DNA from: CBDUBS01 sp965365445
Lineage (GTDB): Bacteria > Bacteroidota > Rhodothermia > Rhodothermales > DASSAV01
Direction of reading: 5' to 3'
Length of the DNA stretch: 8,805 nt
NCBI GenBank assembly: GCA_965365445.1
Contig: CBDUBS010000153.1
Coordinates: 1-8,805 of the forward strand
This document shows, one piece after another, positions 1 to 7,378 of the stretch. The position numbers and the translations under genes were made by a program. The notes beneath the pieces were generated by a model. It had not been told where the DNA came from. It was given only the letters and a program-made list of their open reading frames with translations, and made no database searches. The stretch's first letter is position 1. Each line of letters starts with the position of its first letter.

Positions 1-1349
1 GGGTCAAGGCCCACTACGATCGCCCGGAGGCCTGGGTCTACCAGAAACCGGGCGACTACTCAAGGTACCGGAGGGAAGACGATGCCATGTGGGTTTTCGA
101 GCCGGGCGTAGCCGAACGTACCTTTGAAAACATGGTGGCCGAGGCCGGCATCCCCGTGCACCGCGACAGATGGCTGGACCGGGCCAACGGCGTGATCAAG
201 GAGGGCAACCGAATTTCTTCCATAACGATGCTCTCGGGTGAAACCTATCGGGGGAAGATGTTCATCGATGCGACCTACGAGGGGGACCTGATGGCCGCCT
301 CAGGCGTGACCTACACGACGGGACGCGAGGCTAACAGCATGTATGGGGAAACGCTCAACGGCGTGCAGACCCGTAATACATTGAAACACCAGTTCGATTA
401 CCCTGTCAGTCCGTACGTTGTAGCGGACGATCCGACAAGCGGGCTGTTGCCTCTCATTCACGGCGACCATCCGGGAGTGGACGGCGAAGGAGACGACCGA
501 ATCCAGGCATACAATTTCCGGATGTGCCTTACGAACGTCCCGGAAAACAGGGTTCCTTTTCCCAAACCCGAAGGCTACGAACCGCTAACGTATGAACTGC
601 TCGGCCGTTACCTCGACCAGGGATGGCGCGAAGTGTTCGGCAAGTTCGATCCGGCCCCTAACGGAAAAACGGACACCAACAACCACGGCGCGTTCTCGAC
701 GGACCATATCGGGATGAATTACGACTACCCGGAGGCGTCGTATCAGCGGAGGAAAGAAATCATACGGGAGCACGAGGATTACCAGAAGGGACTCATGTGG
801 TTTCTGGCTTACGACCCGCGTACACCGGCCGACGTGCGCGATAAGATGAACCAGTGGGGATTGGCTCGCGATGAATTCGAGGACAACGGACACTGGCCGC
901 ACCAGATTTACGTCCGGGAGGCTCGCAGAATGGTCAGCGACTTCGTGATGACCGAAAAGCACTTGCGTCGCATCGAACCGACGCCGAAATCCATCGGGAT
1001 GGGGTCATACAACATGGATTCCCACAACGTGCAGCGCTACGTGGATGAACATGGACACGCCCGTAACGAGGGAGACATTCAGGTAAATCCCGGCGGGCCC
1101 TATCCCATCAGCTACGGGGCCATCATCCCGAAGGAACGGGAGGCGGCCAATCTGCTCGTTCCGGTGAGCCTGTCGTCGTCGCACATCGCCTATGGCTCCA
1201 TTCGGATGGAACCGGTATTCATGATCCTGGGGCAATCCGCAGCCACCGCAGCGGTCATCGCTATCGACAACAACCTGAGCGTGCAGGACGTGCCGTATGA
1301 CGCCTTGCGCCGGCGCTTGCTGGATGATGGCCAGGTGCTGGAACTCTGA
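1..1349 (+). CDS. FAD-dependent oxidoreductase, FAD_oxidored type (5' partial)
   Basis: The reading frame is open from the left edge (first full codon at position 3) to TGA at 1347-1349, giving 448 visible residues, so the ATG at 87 is internal and the true start lies off-window. Two blocks identify the family. One is the FIDATYEGDLMAASG stretch near 261-305, matching the 'IDATGDGDLAA.AG' block of FAD_oxidored (PF12831-like) enzymes. The other is the C-terminal SIRMEPVFMILGQSAATAA stretch near 1194-1252, matching the 'GSIRVMP..M.LGQAAGTAA' block that closes the FAD-binding domain. The Rossmann GxGxxG segment must lie upstream. The family comprises flavoproteins often annotated only as FAD-dependent oxidoreductases and frequently found beside polysaccharide-degradation genes; the substrate cannot be told from this sequence. 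In the last block the usual AAG reads SAA, a mild departure. The gene converges on the large minus-strand gene, with 93 bp between their stops. The family call is firm; the reaction is unknown. Confidence 0.85.
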   Translation, partial: VKAHYDRPEAWVYQKPGDYSRYRREDDAMWVFEPGVAERTFENMVAEAGIPVHRDRWLDRANGVIKEGNRISSITMLSGETYRGKMFIDATYEGDLMAASGVTYTTGREANSMYGETLNGVQTRNTLKHQFDYPVSPYVVADDPTSGLLPLIHGDHPGVDGEGDDRIQAYNFRMCLTNVPENRVPFPKPEGYEPLTYELLGRYLDQGWREVFGKFDPAPNGKTDTNNHGAFSTDHIGMNYDYPEASYQRRKEIIREHEDYQKGLMWFLAYDPRTPADVRDKMNQWGLARDEFEDNGHWPHQIYVREARRMVSDFVMTEKHLRRIEPTPKSIGMGSYNMDSHNVQRYVDEHGHARNEGDIQVNPGGPYPISYGAIIPKEREAANLLVPVSLSSSHIAYGSIRMEPVFMILGQSAATAAVIAIDNNLSVQDVPYDALRRRLLDDGQVLEL

Positions 1350-1356
1350 GCCCTTC

Positions 1357-1375
1357 CCGGCAGGGGGCCTGCCGG
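1357..1375 (+). terminator. Hairpin between convergent genes, possible terminator
   Basis: A perfect 8-bp GC-rich inverted repeat, CCGGCAGG / CCTGCCGG with a GGG loop, begins 7 bp after the oxidoreductase stop. It is followed on the plus strand by TTATAT and, 20 bp later, by a short T run. The position and stem strength suit a terminator for the left gene, but the uridine tract is poor, so it is not a textbook intrinsic terminator. On the minus strand no T run follows, so it is unlikely to end the opposing gene. Confidence 0.45.
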
Positions 1376-1442
1376 TTATATCCCACACTTGACCCGACTT
1401 TTTAACCGTCGTGCGGGGAGGCAGACCATTGACGCCGCCTTT

Positions 1443-4400
1443 TCAGGGAGCCGATCCGGTCCGTTGCCGTTGCAGCAACTCGAAGTACCGCTTGATGATT
1501 TCCTGATAATCGGGTGCGTACCCGCTCTCCAGGGCGCGGATCAAATCCCGACGAAGCCGGTCCGCTTCCTCTTCCGGAGACAGGTCTCCGGGGCTTTCCC
1601 TCGGGATGTCGGCGCCGGACTGACCCTTGCGTTTCTTCTCTTCGCCTCGCTCCTGAAGCGACTTCTGTGCATCGAGAAGGCGCGTAAGGATTTGCCGTTG
1701 CCGCTCGATGGTGCGCCTGTCCGCCTGGCTGCGCTGCATCTCCTGAATGGTTTCCTCCATTTGATCGGCAATCTTGTTGAGATCGCCCAATAGTTTACCC
1801 CGGGCCGAGGGGTCCCGACCTACCTGTTTCAACTGCCGGCGGATCTCCTCTTGTTGCCGGGCCAGTTGTTGCATCCGGGCCTGCGCATCCATACTGAGGC
1901 GATTACCCTGCATATCGTTCAGCATCTGCTGGATCTGCTGATTGAGCTGCTGCTGCTCGCCCGCCATTTGCTGCATTTGCTGCATCATCTGATCCATCGA
2001 CATGCCGCCCCCACTCTGACCGCTCATCATCGAGTTCAGCAGGTTGGAAAGCAGCAAGGCGAGTTCGTTCAGATGCATCATGGCCCCCTTCTGGTGGGCG
2101 CCCGCCTGAACAGCCACCTGGTCGGCCATGGAAGAGGTGGCGGCGCTCATCTCGCGGAGCGCTTCGCCGGCGTACCGTTGTACTTCCCGGCTCATTTCAG
2201 GAATATTCCGGCTGAGGCGTTGCAGGGTGTCCGAGACGACCGCCAGATCTTCCGACAATTCGACCTGCCGCTGCGAGAAAGGCCGCAGGGCGGACGTTTC
2301 GGAGGCCAGCCCTTCTACCTGACGGCGCAAGGATTCCTGCTGCCGGGAGAGCGTAAGTACGTTGTCGAGCGCGCGTCGGAGGCCGGCCATGTTCATTTGC
2401 TTGCCGCCCTGCTGCATCTCCTGCGACATCCGGCTGAGCCGCTGCTGCATTTGCATGAGCTGCTGCTGAAGGTTTTGCTGACCCTGCCTGGCTTCGCGAA
2501 ACTCGTCGTTGCGCAGTTGCCTGCTATTTTCCTTCATCTGCTCGGGCATCGATTGCTCCTGCATCTCTCGACCAAGCTGCTCCATCTGCTTCGTCGGCCC
2601 CGACTTCATTTCCGCCGCGTTCCGGCTCATTTCCTCGATCTTCTGTTGCAGTTGCTCCAATTCCTGTCGGGCCTGGTCCTGGTCGGACGCCAGTTTTTCC
2701 GCCGAACGGGTTTCCGGGTTTGGTTGCCCGGCTTCGGGTCGTTGCGGGTCGTCGGGCGAACGGGCTCCTTCCTTGCCGGAGTCGTTCTTTTCCCGCTCGA
2801 TCAACTTTTCGGTTTCGTTCGCCATTCGCTCTTCCCGTTCGGCGAGTTCTTCGAGCCTCCGGGCCGCTTCATCGAGGTTTTGCTGAAGGCGCAGCTTCTT
2901 CAGGAGATCCAGTGTACGTTCCAGACGTTGTTTGTACTGCTGTTCGTTGAACTCGAAATCTCCCATGGAGTCCTGCAGCTTCTGGAGGTCCAGTTGCTGC
3001 ATGGCTTCCTGCAACTGCTGCAACGCCTCGCGCAACTCCGGTGAGTTGATCTCTTCCACGACGCGCTGAAGCTCGCGGAACGCCTCCAGCGTTTCCTCGC
3101 TGACGAGGTTGTTTTCCTCCATACGCGCCGTCATTTCTTCCACGCGCTGAGCGAGGTCTTCAACCTGCTCTTCCATCCGGCGGCTGCGTTCCTGCAATTG
3201 CTCCAGTTGGCGCTGATCCTCCCAATTTCCATCCTGCTTTCGCCGCAGCTCATCCCGAAGCTGTTCAAATTCGTCCCGAACGGTTTCGGTGGACTGCAAT
3301 AGCTCTTCCACCAGGGTTTCCGCCGCGTCCTGCTCTTCACTCAGTTGTTCGTACTGCTCGGCCAGGCTCGGCACGACCAGCCGGTGCAGGGTGCTCCGGG
3401 CCGATTTGGGGCCGGAAACAACGTCATTGTCCCAGACTTGCACGTAATACTCGATGACGTCGCCCGGCACGGGGTCCAGATTCGTCGTGCTGCCCAGAAG
3501 CCAGCGATAGGACTGCTCCTGATCGAGCAATCGGGGAGAGGCCGGCGGGAGCGGAATGCGGCTGAAGGTTTCAGAAGGGGTGTCGAAGCGGCTTTCGGCC
3601 AGCCGATAGAACAGGGCCAGCCCGGAAAAGCCGAAGTCGTCGGTGAAGCGGGCCCGGATGTCGGCATCCATCCGATCGGTAAGTGCGGTCGTTTCCTCCG
3701 GACTGATCAGGGCGATAGACGGAGGCAAGTCCTCGACGACGGCCAGTGCATGCGTGATCGGATCGGCATTGCTCACCCCTTTGCCGTTCGTGATGAGGGT
3801 CTGGTAATGGCCGCTCCGTTTGAGGATGAACGTCCCGCCGGCGTGCATATCGTCGACCACAAGCCCGAGGCGCGTGCCGTCGTCGAATAACAGCTCCACC
3901 CGTTCGGCGTCGGGGCGAGCGAGCGCCACTTCTACCGTAACCCGGGTGCCGGGTAAAGCGGAGACGTTGCCGACGTTGGGCTCCAGTTGCTGCGGCGGCA
4001 ATCCGGTATACGCCGGGTAGGCGAGCGAAACCTGCAACCCGCGCACTTCGGGGCGCTCGATTACCGTAGCTTCGTACCAGTCGCTTTCCACCGTTTCAGC
4101 GGTCAATCGGTATTTGAGGGAGCGGCGCACATCGAAAAGGGTGTGAGAGAACATACCCAGGCTATCGGAGGCAAGCAGCACTTCCTCGGGTTCGGTTTCC
4201 CCTTCCGGTATCCACGATAGCACAACCGTTTCCGGGTGTCTGCTTCCGGGAGTACGGACCGTCACTTCGAGCGACGATCCTCTGATGAGTTCCGTGTCAC
4301 CCGGCCGCACATCGAACTGAAATGGACCTGGTCTGGCGAAAAAGGTCCCCGGGCTGGCCAACCGTTCGACGGCCCCGAGAAAGGGTCCGGGCGCAGAAAC

Positions 4401-4925
4401 CGCAAACACGACCAGACCCACGACAGGCCATACGGCGTATCGCCCGGAGCGCCTGGCCCGGTCGAACTGCTCGACCTGTTCGAAGGGCACGCCTTCGATC
4501 TGGTTTCCCAGCATACGGACCGCCCCGTCTACGAGCGGGTCCGGCGCGGCGCTCCGATGCCCCTCCGTCAACTCGAGAAGGTTAACGAGCCTGTCGGATA
4601 CCTGCGGATAGCGGGCGCCGATGCGCCGGGCTACCACGGCATAGGTAGGCCGGGGCAAAACCCCGAGATGCCTCAACCCGGGAACCAGCACGAGAACCAC
4701 CACGATGCCCATGCTGGCCGCCAGAAGCGCCCAGAACAAAACGGAACGCAACGCCACGTCGAGCCACAAACCGGCTTCCGCTCCGATGCCGATCAGCCAG
4801 AGGGACGTGAGCAGGGCTATCGCCACGACGAGGCCCAGTATGACTTCAGCGAGCGTCGTGCGGCTTATGGCTACATCCAGCCGGTTTTTCAAAAGCTGAA
4901 CGATTTGCAGGGTTTGCTCACTCAT
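1443..4925 (-). CDS. DUF4175-like membrane protein with giant Gln/Met-rich coiled coil
   Basis: This 1160-residue protein starts at ATG 4925-4923, with AGGA nine bases upstream. Three hydrophobic helices lie at about residues 27-47, 58-82 and 163-180. An Arg-rich segment between the second and third (residues 94-112) implies a cytoplasmic loop, placing the remaining ~980 residues in the periplasm. Residues ~200-395 look beta-rich and Ig-like; ~400-515 is a further globular region ending near the EYYVQVWDND stretch. From ~520 to ~1100 the chain is almost continuous heptad-like helix, broken by a charged, Pro-rich linker at ~708-745 and by Met/Gln-rich stretches. A short C-terminal helix (about 1135-1152, SGYAPDYQEIIKRYFELL) resembles the end of DUF4175-family and related proteins of Bacteroidota and Planctomycetes. 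No catalytic motif is visible. Known members are uncharacterised; a structural or cell-envelope role is inference. The gene diverges from glgC and appears monocistronic within the window. The existence of the gene is firm, the family name fairly likely, the function unknown. Confidence 0.75.
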   Translation of the reverse strand: MSEQTLQIVQLLKNRLDVAISRTTLAEVILGLVVAIALLTSLWLIGIGAEAGLWLDVALRSVLFWALLAASMGIVVVLVLVPGLRHLGVLPRPTYAVVARRIGARYPQVSDRLVNLLELTEGHRSAAPDPLVDGAVRMLGNQIEGVPFEQVEQFDRARRSGRYAVWPVVGLVVFAVSAPGPFLGAVERLASPGTFFARPGPFQFDVRPGDTELIRGSSLEVTVRTPGSRHPETVVLSWIPEGETEPEEVLLASDSLGMFSHTLFDVRRSLKYRLTAETVESDWYEATVIERPEVRGLQVSLAYPAYTGLPPQQLEPNVGNVSALPGTRVTVEVALARPDAERVELLFDDGTRLGLVVDDMHAGGTFILKRSGHYQTLITNGKGVSNADPITHALAVVEDLPPSIALISPEETTALTDRMDADIRARFTDDFGFSGLALFYRLAESRFDTPSETFSRIPLPPASPRLLDQEQSYRWLLGSTTNLDPVPGDVIEYYVQVWDNDVVSGPKSARSTLHRLVVPSLAEQYEQLSEEQDAAETLVEELLQSTETVRDEFEQLRDELRRKQDGNWEDQRQLEQLQERSRRMEEQVEDLAQRVEEMTARMEENNLVSEETLEAFRELQRVVEEINSPELREALQQLQEAMQQLDLQKLQDSMGDFEFNEQQYKQRLERTLDLLKKLRLQQNLDEAARRLEELAEREERMANETEKLIEREKNDSGKEGARSPDDPQRPEAGQPNPETRSAEKLASDQDQARQELEQLQQKIEEMSRNAAEMKSGPTKQMEQLGREMQEQSMPEQMKENSRQLRNDEFREARQGQQNLQQQLMQMQQRLSRMSQEMQQGGKQMNMAGLRRALDNVLTLSRQQESLRRQVEGLASETSALRPFSQRQVELSEDLAVVSDTLQRLSRNIPEMSREVQRYAGEALREMSAATSSMADQVAVQAGAHQKGAMMHLNELALLLSNLLNSMMSGQSGGGMSMDQMMQQMQQMAGEQQQLNQQIQQMLNDMQGNRLSMDAQARMQQLARQQEEIRRQLKQVGRDPSARGKLLGDLNKIADQMEETIQEMQRSQADRRTIERQRQILTRLLDAQKSLQERGEEKKRKGQSGADIPRESPGDLSPEEEADRLRRDLIRALESGYAPDYQEIIKRYFELLQRQRTGSAP
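1918..2000 (-). repeat. CAG/ATG-rich low-complexity coding stretch (poly-Q/M)
   Basis: Within the large minus-strand gene, residues ~976-1003 are built almost wholly of Gln and Met (for example MMQQMQQM followed by QQQLNQQIQQML). On the plus strand this appears as runs of CTG, TGC and CAT triplets. The interspersed codons are varied, so it is a compositionally biased amphipathic helix and not a clean trinucleotide microsatellite. A milder copy of the same composition lies around 2395-2480. Confidence 0.6.
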
Positions 4926-5102
4926 CGAACGCCGTCCTGAGCCGTCTTGTGATCGGGTATACCGGGGTTAACTGAACCCGATTGCCGGTGTTTCCGAGAG
5001 CGCCCGATAAGGAGATCGATCCCTTGCGCACTGCATAAAGAGGGGAATGGCGTTACGGAACGAACAAAATCGCCCCGACGGGTACATTAACGGCGGAAAG
5101 TG

Positions 5103-5131
5103 TTCCAACGCCGCCGGCTCGTACCTATCTT
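5103..5131 (+). promoter_or_regulatory. Weak candidate promoter for glgC
   Basis: TATCTT at 5126-5131 lies 17 bp downstream of TTCCAA at 5103-5108. The -10-like box is reasonable, but the -35-like box matches only half of the standard consensus. A transcript from here would have a leader of a little over 200 bases. A similar TATCTT stands at 7313-7318 upstream of another gene. This is a suggestion only. Confidence 0.2.
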
Positions 5132-5167
5132 CCCTGCGGAATGCCCCGGAATGAGGCGCCCGCAGGG
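5132..5167 (+). promoter_or_regulatory. 8-bp inverted repeat just after the candidate glgC promoter
   Basis: CCCTGCGG at 5132-5139 is the exact reverse complement of CCGCAGGG at 5160-5167, with 20 bases between. The direct repeat CGGAATG occurs at 5137-5143 and 5147-5153, ten bases apart, about one helical turn. The repeat could be an operator or the first stem of a leader RNA. There is no T run, so it is not a terminator. Confidence 0.3.
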
Positions 5168-5193
5168 GAGGTTCGGGAAAGGCGACAAAAGAC

Positions 5194-5215
5194 CCCCTGC
5201 GACACGCATCAGGGG
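5194..5215 (+). promoter_or_regulatory. Second stem-loop in the glgC leader
   Basis: CCCCTG at 5194-5199 pairs with CAGGGG at 5210-5215 around a 10-base loop. An alternative pairing uses TGCG / CGCA inside the CCCC / GGGG outer arms. With the upstream repeat it suggests a folded 5' leader, but no known riboswitch class is recognisable. Confidence 0.25.
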
Positions 5216-5348
5216 TGCTCCGATAAAGGCAACGACACGTAATGCCCCTCTGACAATTCTTCCCGCGATGGGTTACATGGCCCTTGCGGATACAGCCGGG
5301 GAAGCGTTTGGTCAGGGATACTTGTACAAGGAACCAAGGTACATCGAT

Positions 5349-6617
5349 ATGGAAGAGATGATTTCCGTCATTCTGGGTGGTGGTGCAGGCACCCGGCTTC
5401 ACCCGCTCACGCTTCACCGATCGAAACCGGCCGTTCCCCTGGCCGGCAAATACCGACTTATCGATGTGCCCATTTCGAACTGCATCAATTCCGGGGTAAA
5501 CCGAATATTCGTGCTGACGCAGTATAACTCGGCGAGCCTCAATCGGCATATCGCCAAAACGTACCAGTTCGACCGGTTTCGCCGGGGTTTCGTCAGCATT
5601 CTTGCGGCTGAGCAGACGCCCTCCTCGAAGGAGTGGTTTCAGGGTACGGCCGATGCCGTGCGACAGAGCCTGCCGCACATGCAGGTATATCGGCACTCGC
5701 ACGTGCTGATCCTCTCCGGCGACCAGCTTTACCTCATGAACTACCGGGAGTTGCTGGCGCACCACAAGAGGATGGAAGCCGACATTACGATCGCTACGAT
5801 CCCGGTAATAGCGGAAGAAGCCCCCGCCTTCGGCATTCTGAAAACGGACGACAGCGGCGTCATCACCGAATTTCACGAAAAGCCTCCACTGGACGATCTG
5901 AACGGGAAGGAAAGTATGGTCAGCCCGGCCATGGAGAAACAGGGGCGAATCTATCTCGCCTCCATGGGCATATATATATTTAACTGCAACATCCTCACCG
6001 AGCTGCTCGACGAAAGCGCCGGGGCGCACGACTTCGGCAAGCAGATCATACCGCAGGCCATTCAGTCGCGCCGGGTGGTAAGCTACCCCTTCGAGGGATA
6101 CTGGAGCGATATCGGCACGATACGCTCCTTCTGGGAAGCCCACCTGCATCTGGCCCGGCGCGGGCCTGAGTTCGACATGTACAGCCAGTCCATGCCGCTG
6201 TACACGAACGCGCGTATGTTGCCGCCCGTAAAGATAGAAAGCTCGTACATCCAGGACTCGCTGATTGCCGAAGCCAGCATCATCATCAACGCGCACATTT
6301 CCAACTCCGTCATCGGTATACGGTCGTACGTGGGGTATAACGCCACGATTAAAAACAGCATTCTGATGGGATCGGATTACTTCCCCTGGCACGGGAAGGA
6401 GCTTCGCGATCCCGTCGAGGGACCGGCGTTGCCGGGGGTAGGGGAGGAGTCGTACATAGAGGGCGCCATCATAGACCGGAATGCAAGCGTCGGCAAGCGC
6501 TGCATCATCAAGAACCGGGACCACGTTGAGGAGGGGGAGAACGAGTTGTTTTACATCCGGGACGGCATTGTCGTTATACCCAAAAACACGGAAATTCCGG
6601 ACGGCACCATCATATAA
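5349..6617 (+). CDS. glgC: Glucose-1-phosphate adenylyltransferase (ADP-glucose pyrophosphorylase)
   Basis: The enzyme makes ADP-glucose and pyrophosphate from ATP and glucose-1-phosphate, the committed step to bacterial glycogen, in the cytoplasm. The 422-residue length is typical. The nucleotide-binding loop GGGAGTRL lies at 10-17, SKPAVPLAGKYRLIDVP at 25-41, WFQGTADAVRQ at 97-107, the metal-binding SGD at 123-125, the EKP sugar-binding block at 177-179, SMGIYIF at 205-211, DFGKQIIP at 228-235 and GYWSDIGTI at 250-258. A left-handed beta-helix domain follows, ending in the family's DGTII terminus. The whole resembles cyanobacterial/plant enzymes (the NSASLNRHI and FQGTADAVRQ blocks) more than E. 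coli GlgC. ATG 5349 was chosen because similarity begins there and AAGG stands nine bases upstream; the frame extends 83 codons further without family resemblance. The next in-frame ATG, three codons on, is possible. No other glg gene lies in the window. A lipoprotein gene follows 27 bp downstream, possibly co-transcribed. Confidence 0.95.
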   Translation: MEEMISVILGGGAGTRLHPLTLHRSKPAVPLAGKYRLIDVPISNCINSGVNRIFVLTQYNSASLNRHIAKTYQFDRFRRGFVSILAAEQTPSSKEWFQGTADAVRQSLPHMQVYRHSHVLILSGDQLYLMNYRELLAHHKRMEADITIATIPVIAEEAPAFGILKTDDSGVITEFHEKPPLDDLNGKESMVSPAMEKQGRIYLASMGIYIFNCNILTELLDESAGAHDFGKQIIPQAIQSRRVVSYPFEGYWSDIGTIRSFWEAHLHLARRGPEFDMYSQSMPLYTNARMLPPVKIESSYIQDSLIAEASIIINAHISNSVIGIRSYVGYNATIKNSILMGSDYFPWHGKELRDPVEGPALPGVGEESYIEGAIIDRNASVGKRCIIKNRDHVEEGENELFYIRDGIVVIPKNTEIPDGTII

Positions 6618-6644
6618 ATCACTCTTCCAGCCTTACGTCGTTTC

Positions 6645-7232
6645 ATGCGAACTTCCATGCAGCGGGGCCTCGCTCCCATCCTCATCCTTTTTTTCCTTAC
6701 CCTCACGGGTTGCAAAACGTGGGGCGGATACGGCAATCAGGAACTGATCGTGCGGCAAATGGCTATCGCCAACGAGACGTTTGAAGCAGACCTGCGTCAA
6801 GCGGAACGGCTGCTCGTCTCGCGGGGTGCAACCGACGCCGCTCCCTCGGAGCGGGTTCGCGGCCTGGAAGCGCTCGTAGCGGTCCACGAAACGATGCTGG
6901 ATCATCACATGGAACTGGCCCGGCGCGCCGCCGACGAGCAGGAGCATTACCGCTTTCTCAAGCGGGCTTTCGGGGCCATCGTGATCGAGCAAAAGGCAGT
7001 CCGCGACCGCTACCAGAACCTGTTTTCGGGGTACAAACCTCTGGTCGATTCATCGTATGCCATCGCGGGCGATGTGCTCCCCCAGACACGCTATGTCGTC
7101 GTGCCGCCGTACTATCAGCGTGTCATGTCACGCGCCGGCTTCCCGACGGCTGCCGGTTGGTCCGGGGAGGCCGGACAGAGCGCTTCCGAGTCCGTGGCCC
7201 CGGACACCGTAGCCGCTTCTTCCGGCAACTAG
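6645..7232 (+). CDS. Small predicted lipoprotein, unknown function
   Basis: The 195-residue protein begins with a short basic segment, a hydrophobic stretch at 9-21 and a lipobox L-T-G-C with the acceptor Cys at residue 23, so it should be processed by the lipoprotein signal peptidase. Lys follows at +2, with no inner-membrane retention Asp, so outer-membrane sorting is plausible. Residues ~30-110 are rich in Glu, Arg, Ala and Leu and look helical or coiled-coil (the REAL-like pattern around ETFEADLRQAERLLVSRG and the HETMLDHHMELARRAADEQ region). Residues ~112-150 contain a Tyr-rich segment, and the tail is Ser/Ala/Gly-rich and likely disordered. I recognise no family. ATG 6645 was taken as the start; ATG 6657 (Met5) is also possible, and neither has a good Shine-Dalgarno. 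It follows glgC by 27 bp, so it may share its transcript, but nothing in its sequence connects it to glycogen. Confidence 0.8.
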   Translation: MRTSMQRGLAPILILFFLTLTGCKTWGGYGNQELIVRQMAIANETFEADLRQAERLLVSRGATDAAPSERVRGLEALVAVHETMLDHHMELARRAADEQEHYRFLKRAFGAIVIEQKAVRDRYQNLFSGYKPLVDSSYAIAGDVLPQTRYVVVPPYYQRVMSRAGFPTAAGWSGEAGQSASESVAPDTVAASSGN

Positions 7233-7378
7233 CGGACACCTCAAGGCGCCGCGTCCTGAAATTGGTAACGATTCTTTCCTATGCCTCTGTCTGTTCGGCG
7301 GAAAGGATTTCGTATCTTGTGGCCGACTTTTGAGAAAGTGGATACTTCAACGGTTCCATATCACCATCTGATAGGGGA
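7233..7378. other. Intergenic gap with possible promoter for the flavodoxin-like gene
   Basis: This 146-bp gap is more AT-rich in its right half than the flanking genes. It contains TATCTTG at 7313-7319 with no convincing -35 partner, and the 10-mer CGGCGGAAAG at 7296-7305, which also occurs at 5091-5100 in the glgC upstream region. No strong terminator follows the lipoprotein gene; a GGAC/GTCC pair at 7234-7252 is weak. Confidence 0.3.

Larger units (their letters stand above)
4926..5348. other. 423-bp divergent intergenic region and glgC leader
   Basis: This gap separates the start of the large minus-strand gene from the start of glgC and should carry both promoters. I see no convincing gene in it. 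The glgC frame stays open upstream to 5100, but that stretch encodes a basic, low-complexity sequence with no resemblance to GlgC. It contains three inverted repeats (5091-5113, 5132-5167, 5194-5215), a CGGAATG direct repeat at 5137 and 5147, and a weak promoter-like TATCTT at 5126. A clear minus-strand promoter was not found; TATACC-like and TTTATG-like hexamers exist but lack good partners. Confidence 0.6.

Noticed and set aside
1911..2012. A trinucleotide microsatellite
   Set aside because: The CTG-like triplets are interrupted by synonymous and non-synonymous variants and are explained by the Gln/Met composition of the encoded helix.
1851..3044. A 397-codon plus-strand open frame inside the large minus-strand gene
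   Set aside because: It is the Leu/His-rich complement of the Gln/Met/Glu-rich coiled coil and has no independent signature.
4236..4940. A 234-codon plus-strand open frame near the start of the large gene
   Set aside because: It is antisense to the membrane segments and Ig-like region, with no recognisable motif, and its translation is Arg/Pro/Gly-rich, a typical high-GC shadow.
5100..5348. An 83-residue N-terminal extension of GlgC
   Set aside because: The frame is open but the extension is basic and low-complexity, family similarity begins at the ATG at 5349, and the resulting length then matches GlgC exactly. The region is better explained as leader.
4968..6524. A 518-codon open frame on the minus strand opposite glgC
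   Set aside because: It is antisense to a clearly conserved GlgC, its translation resembles no protein family and is rich in Arg/His/Val as expected of a codon-bias shadow.
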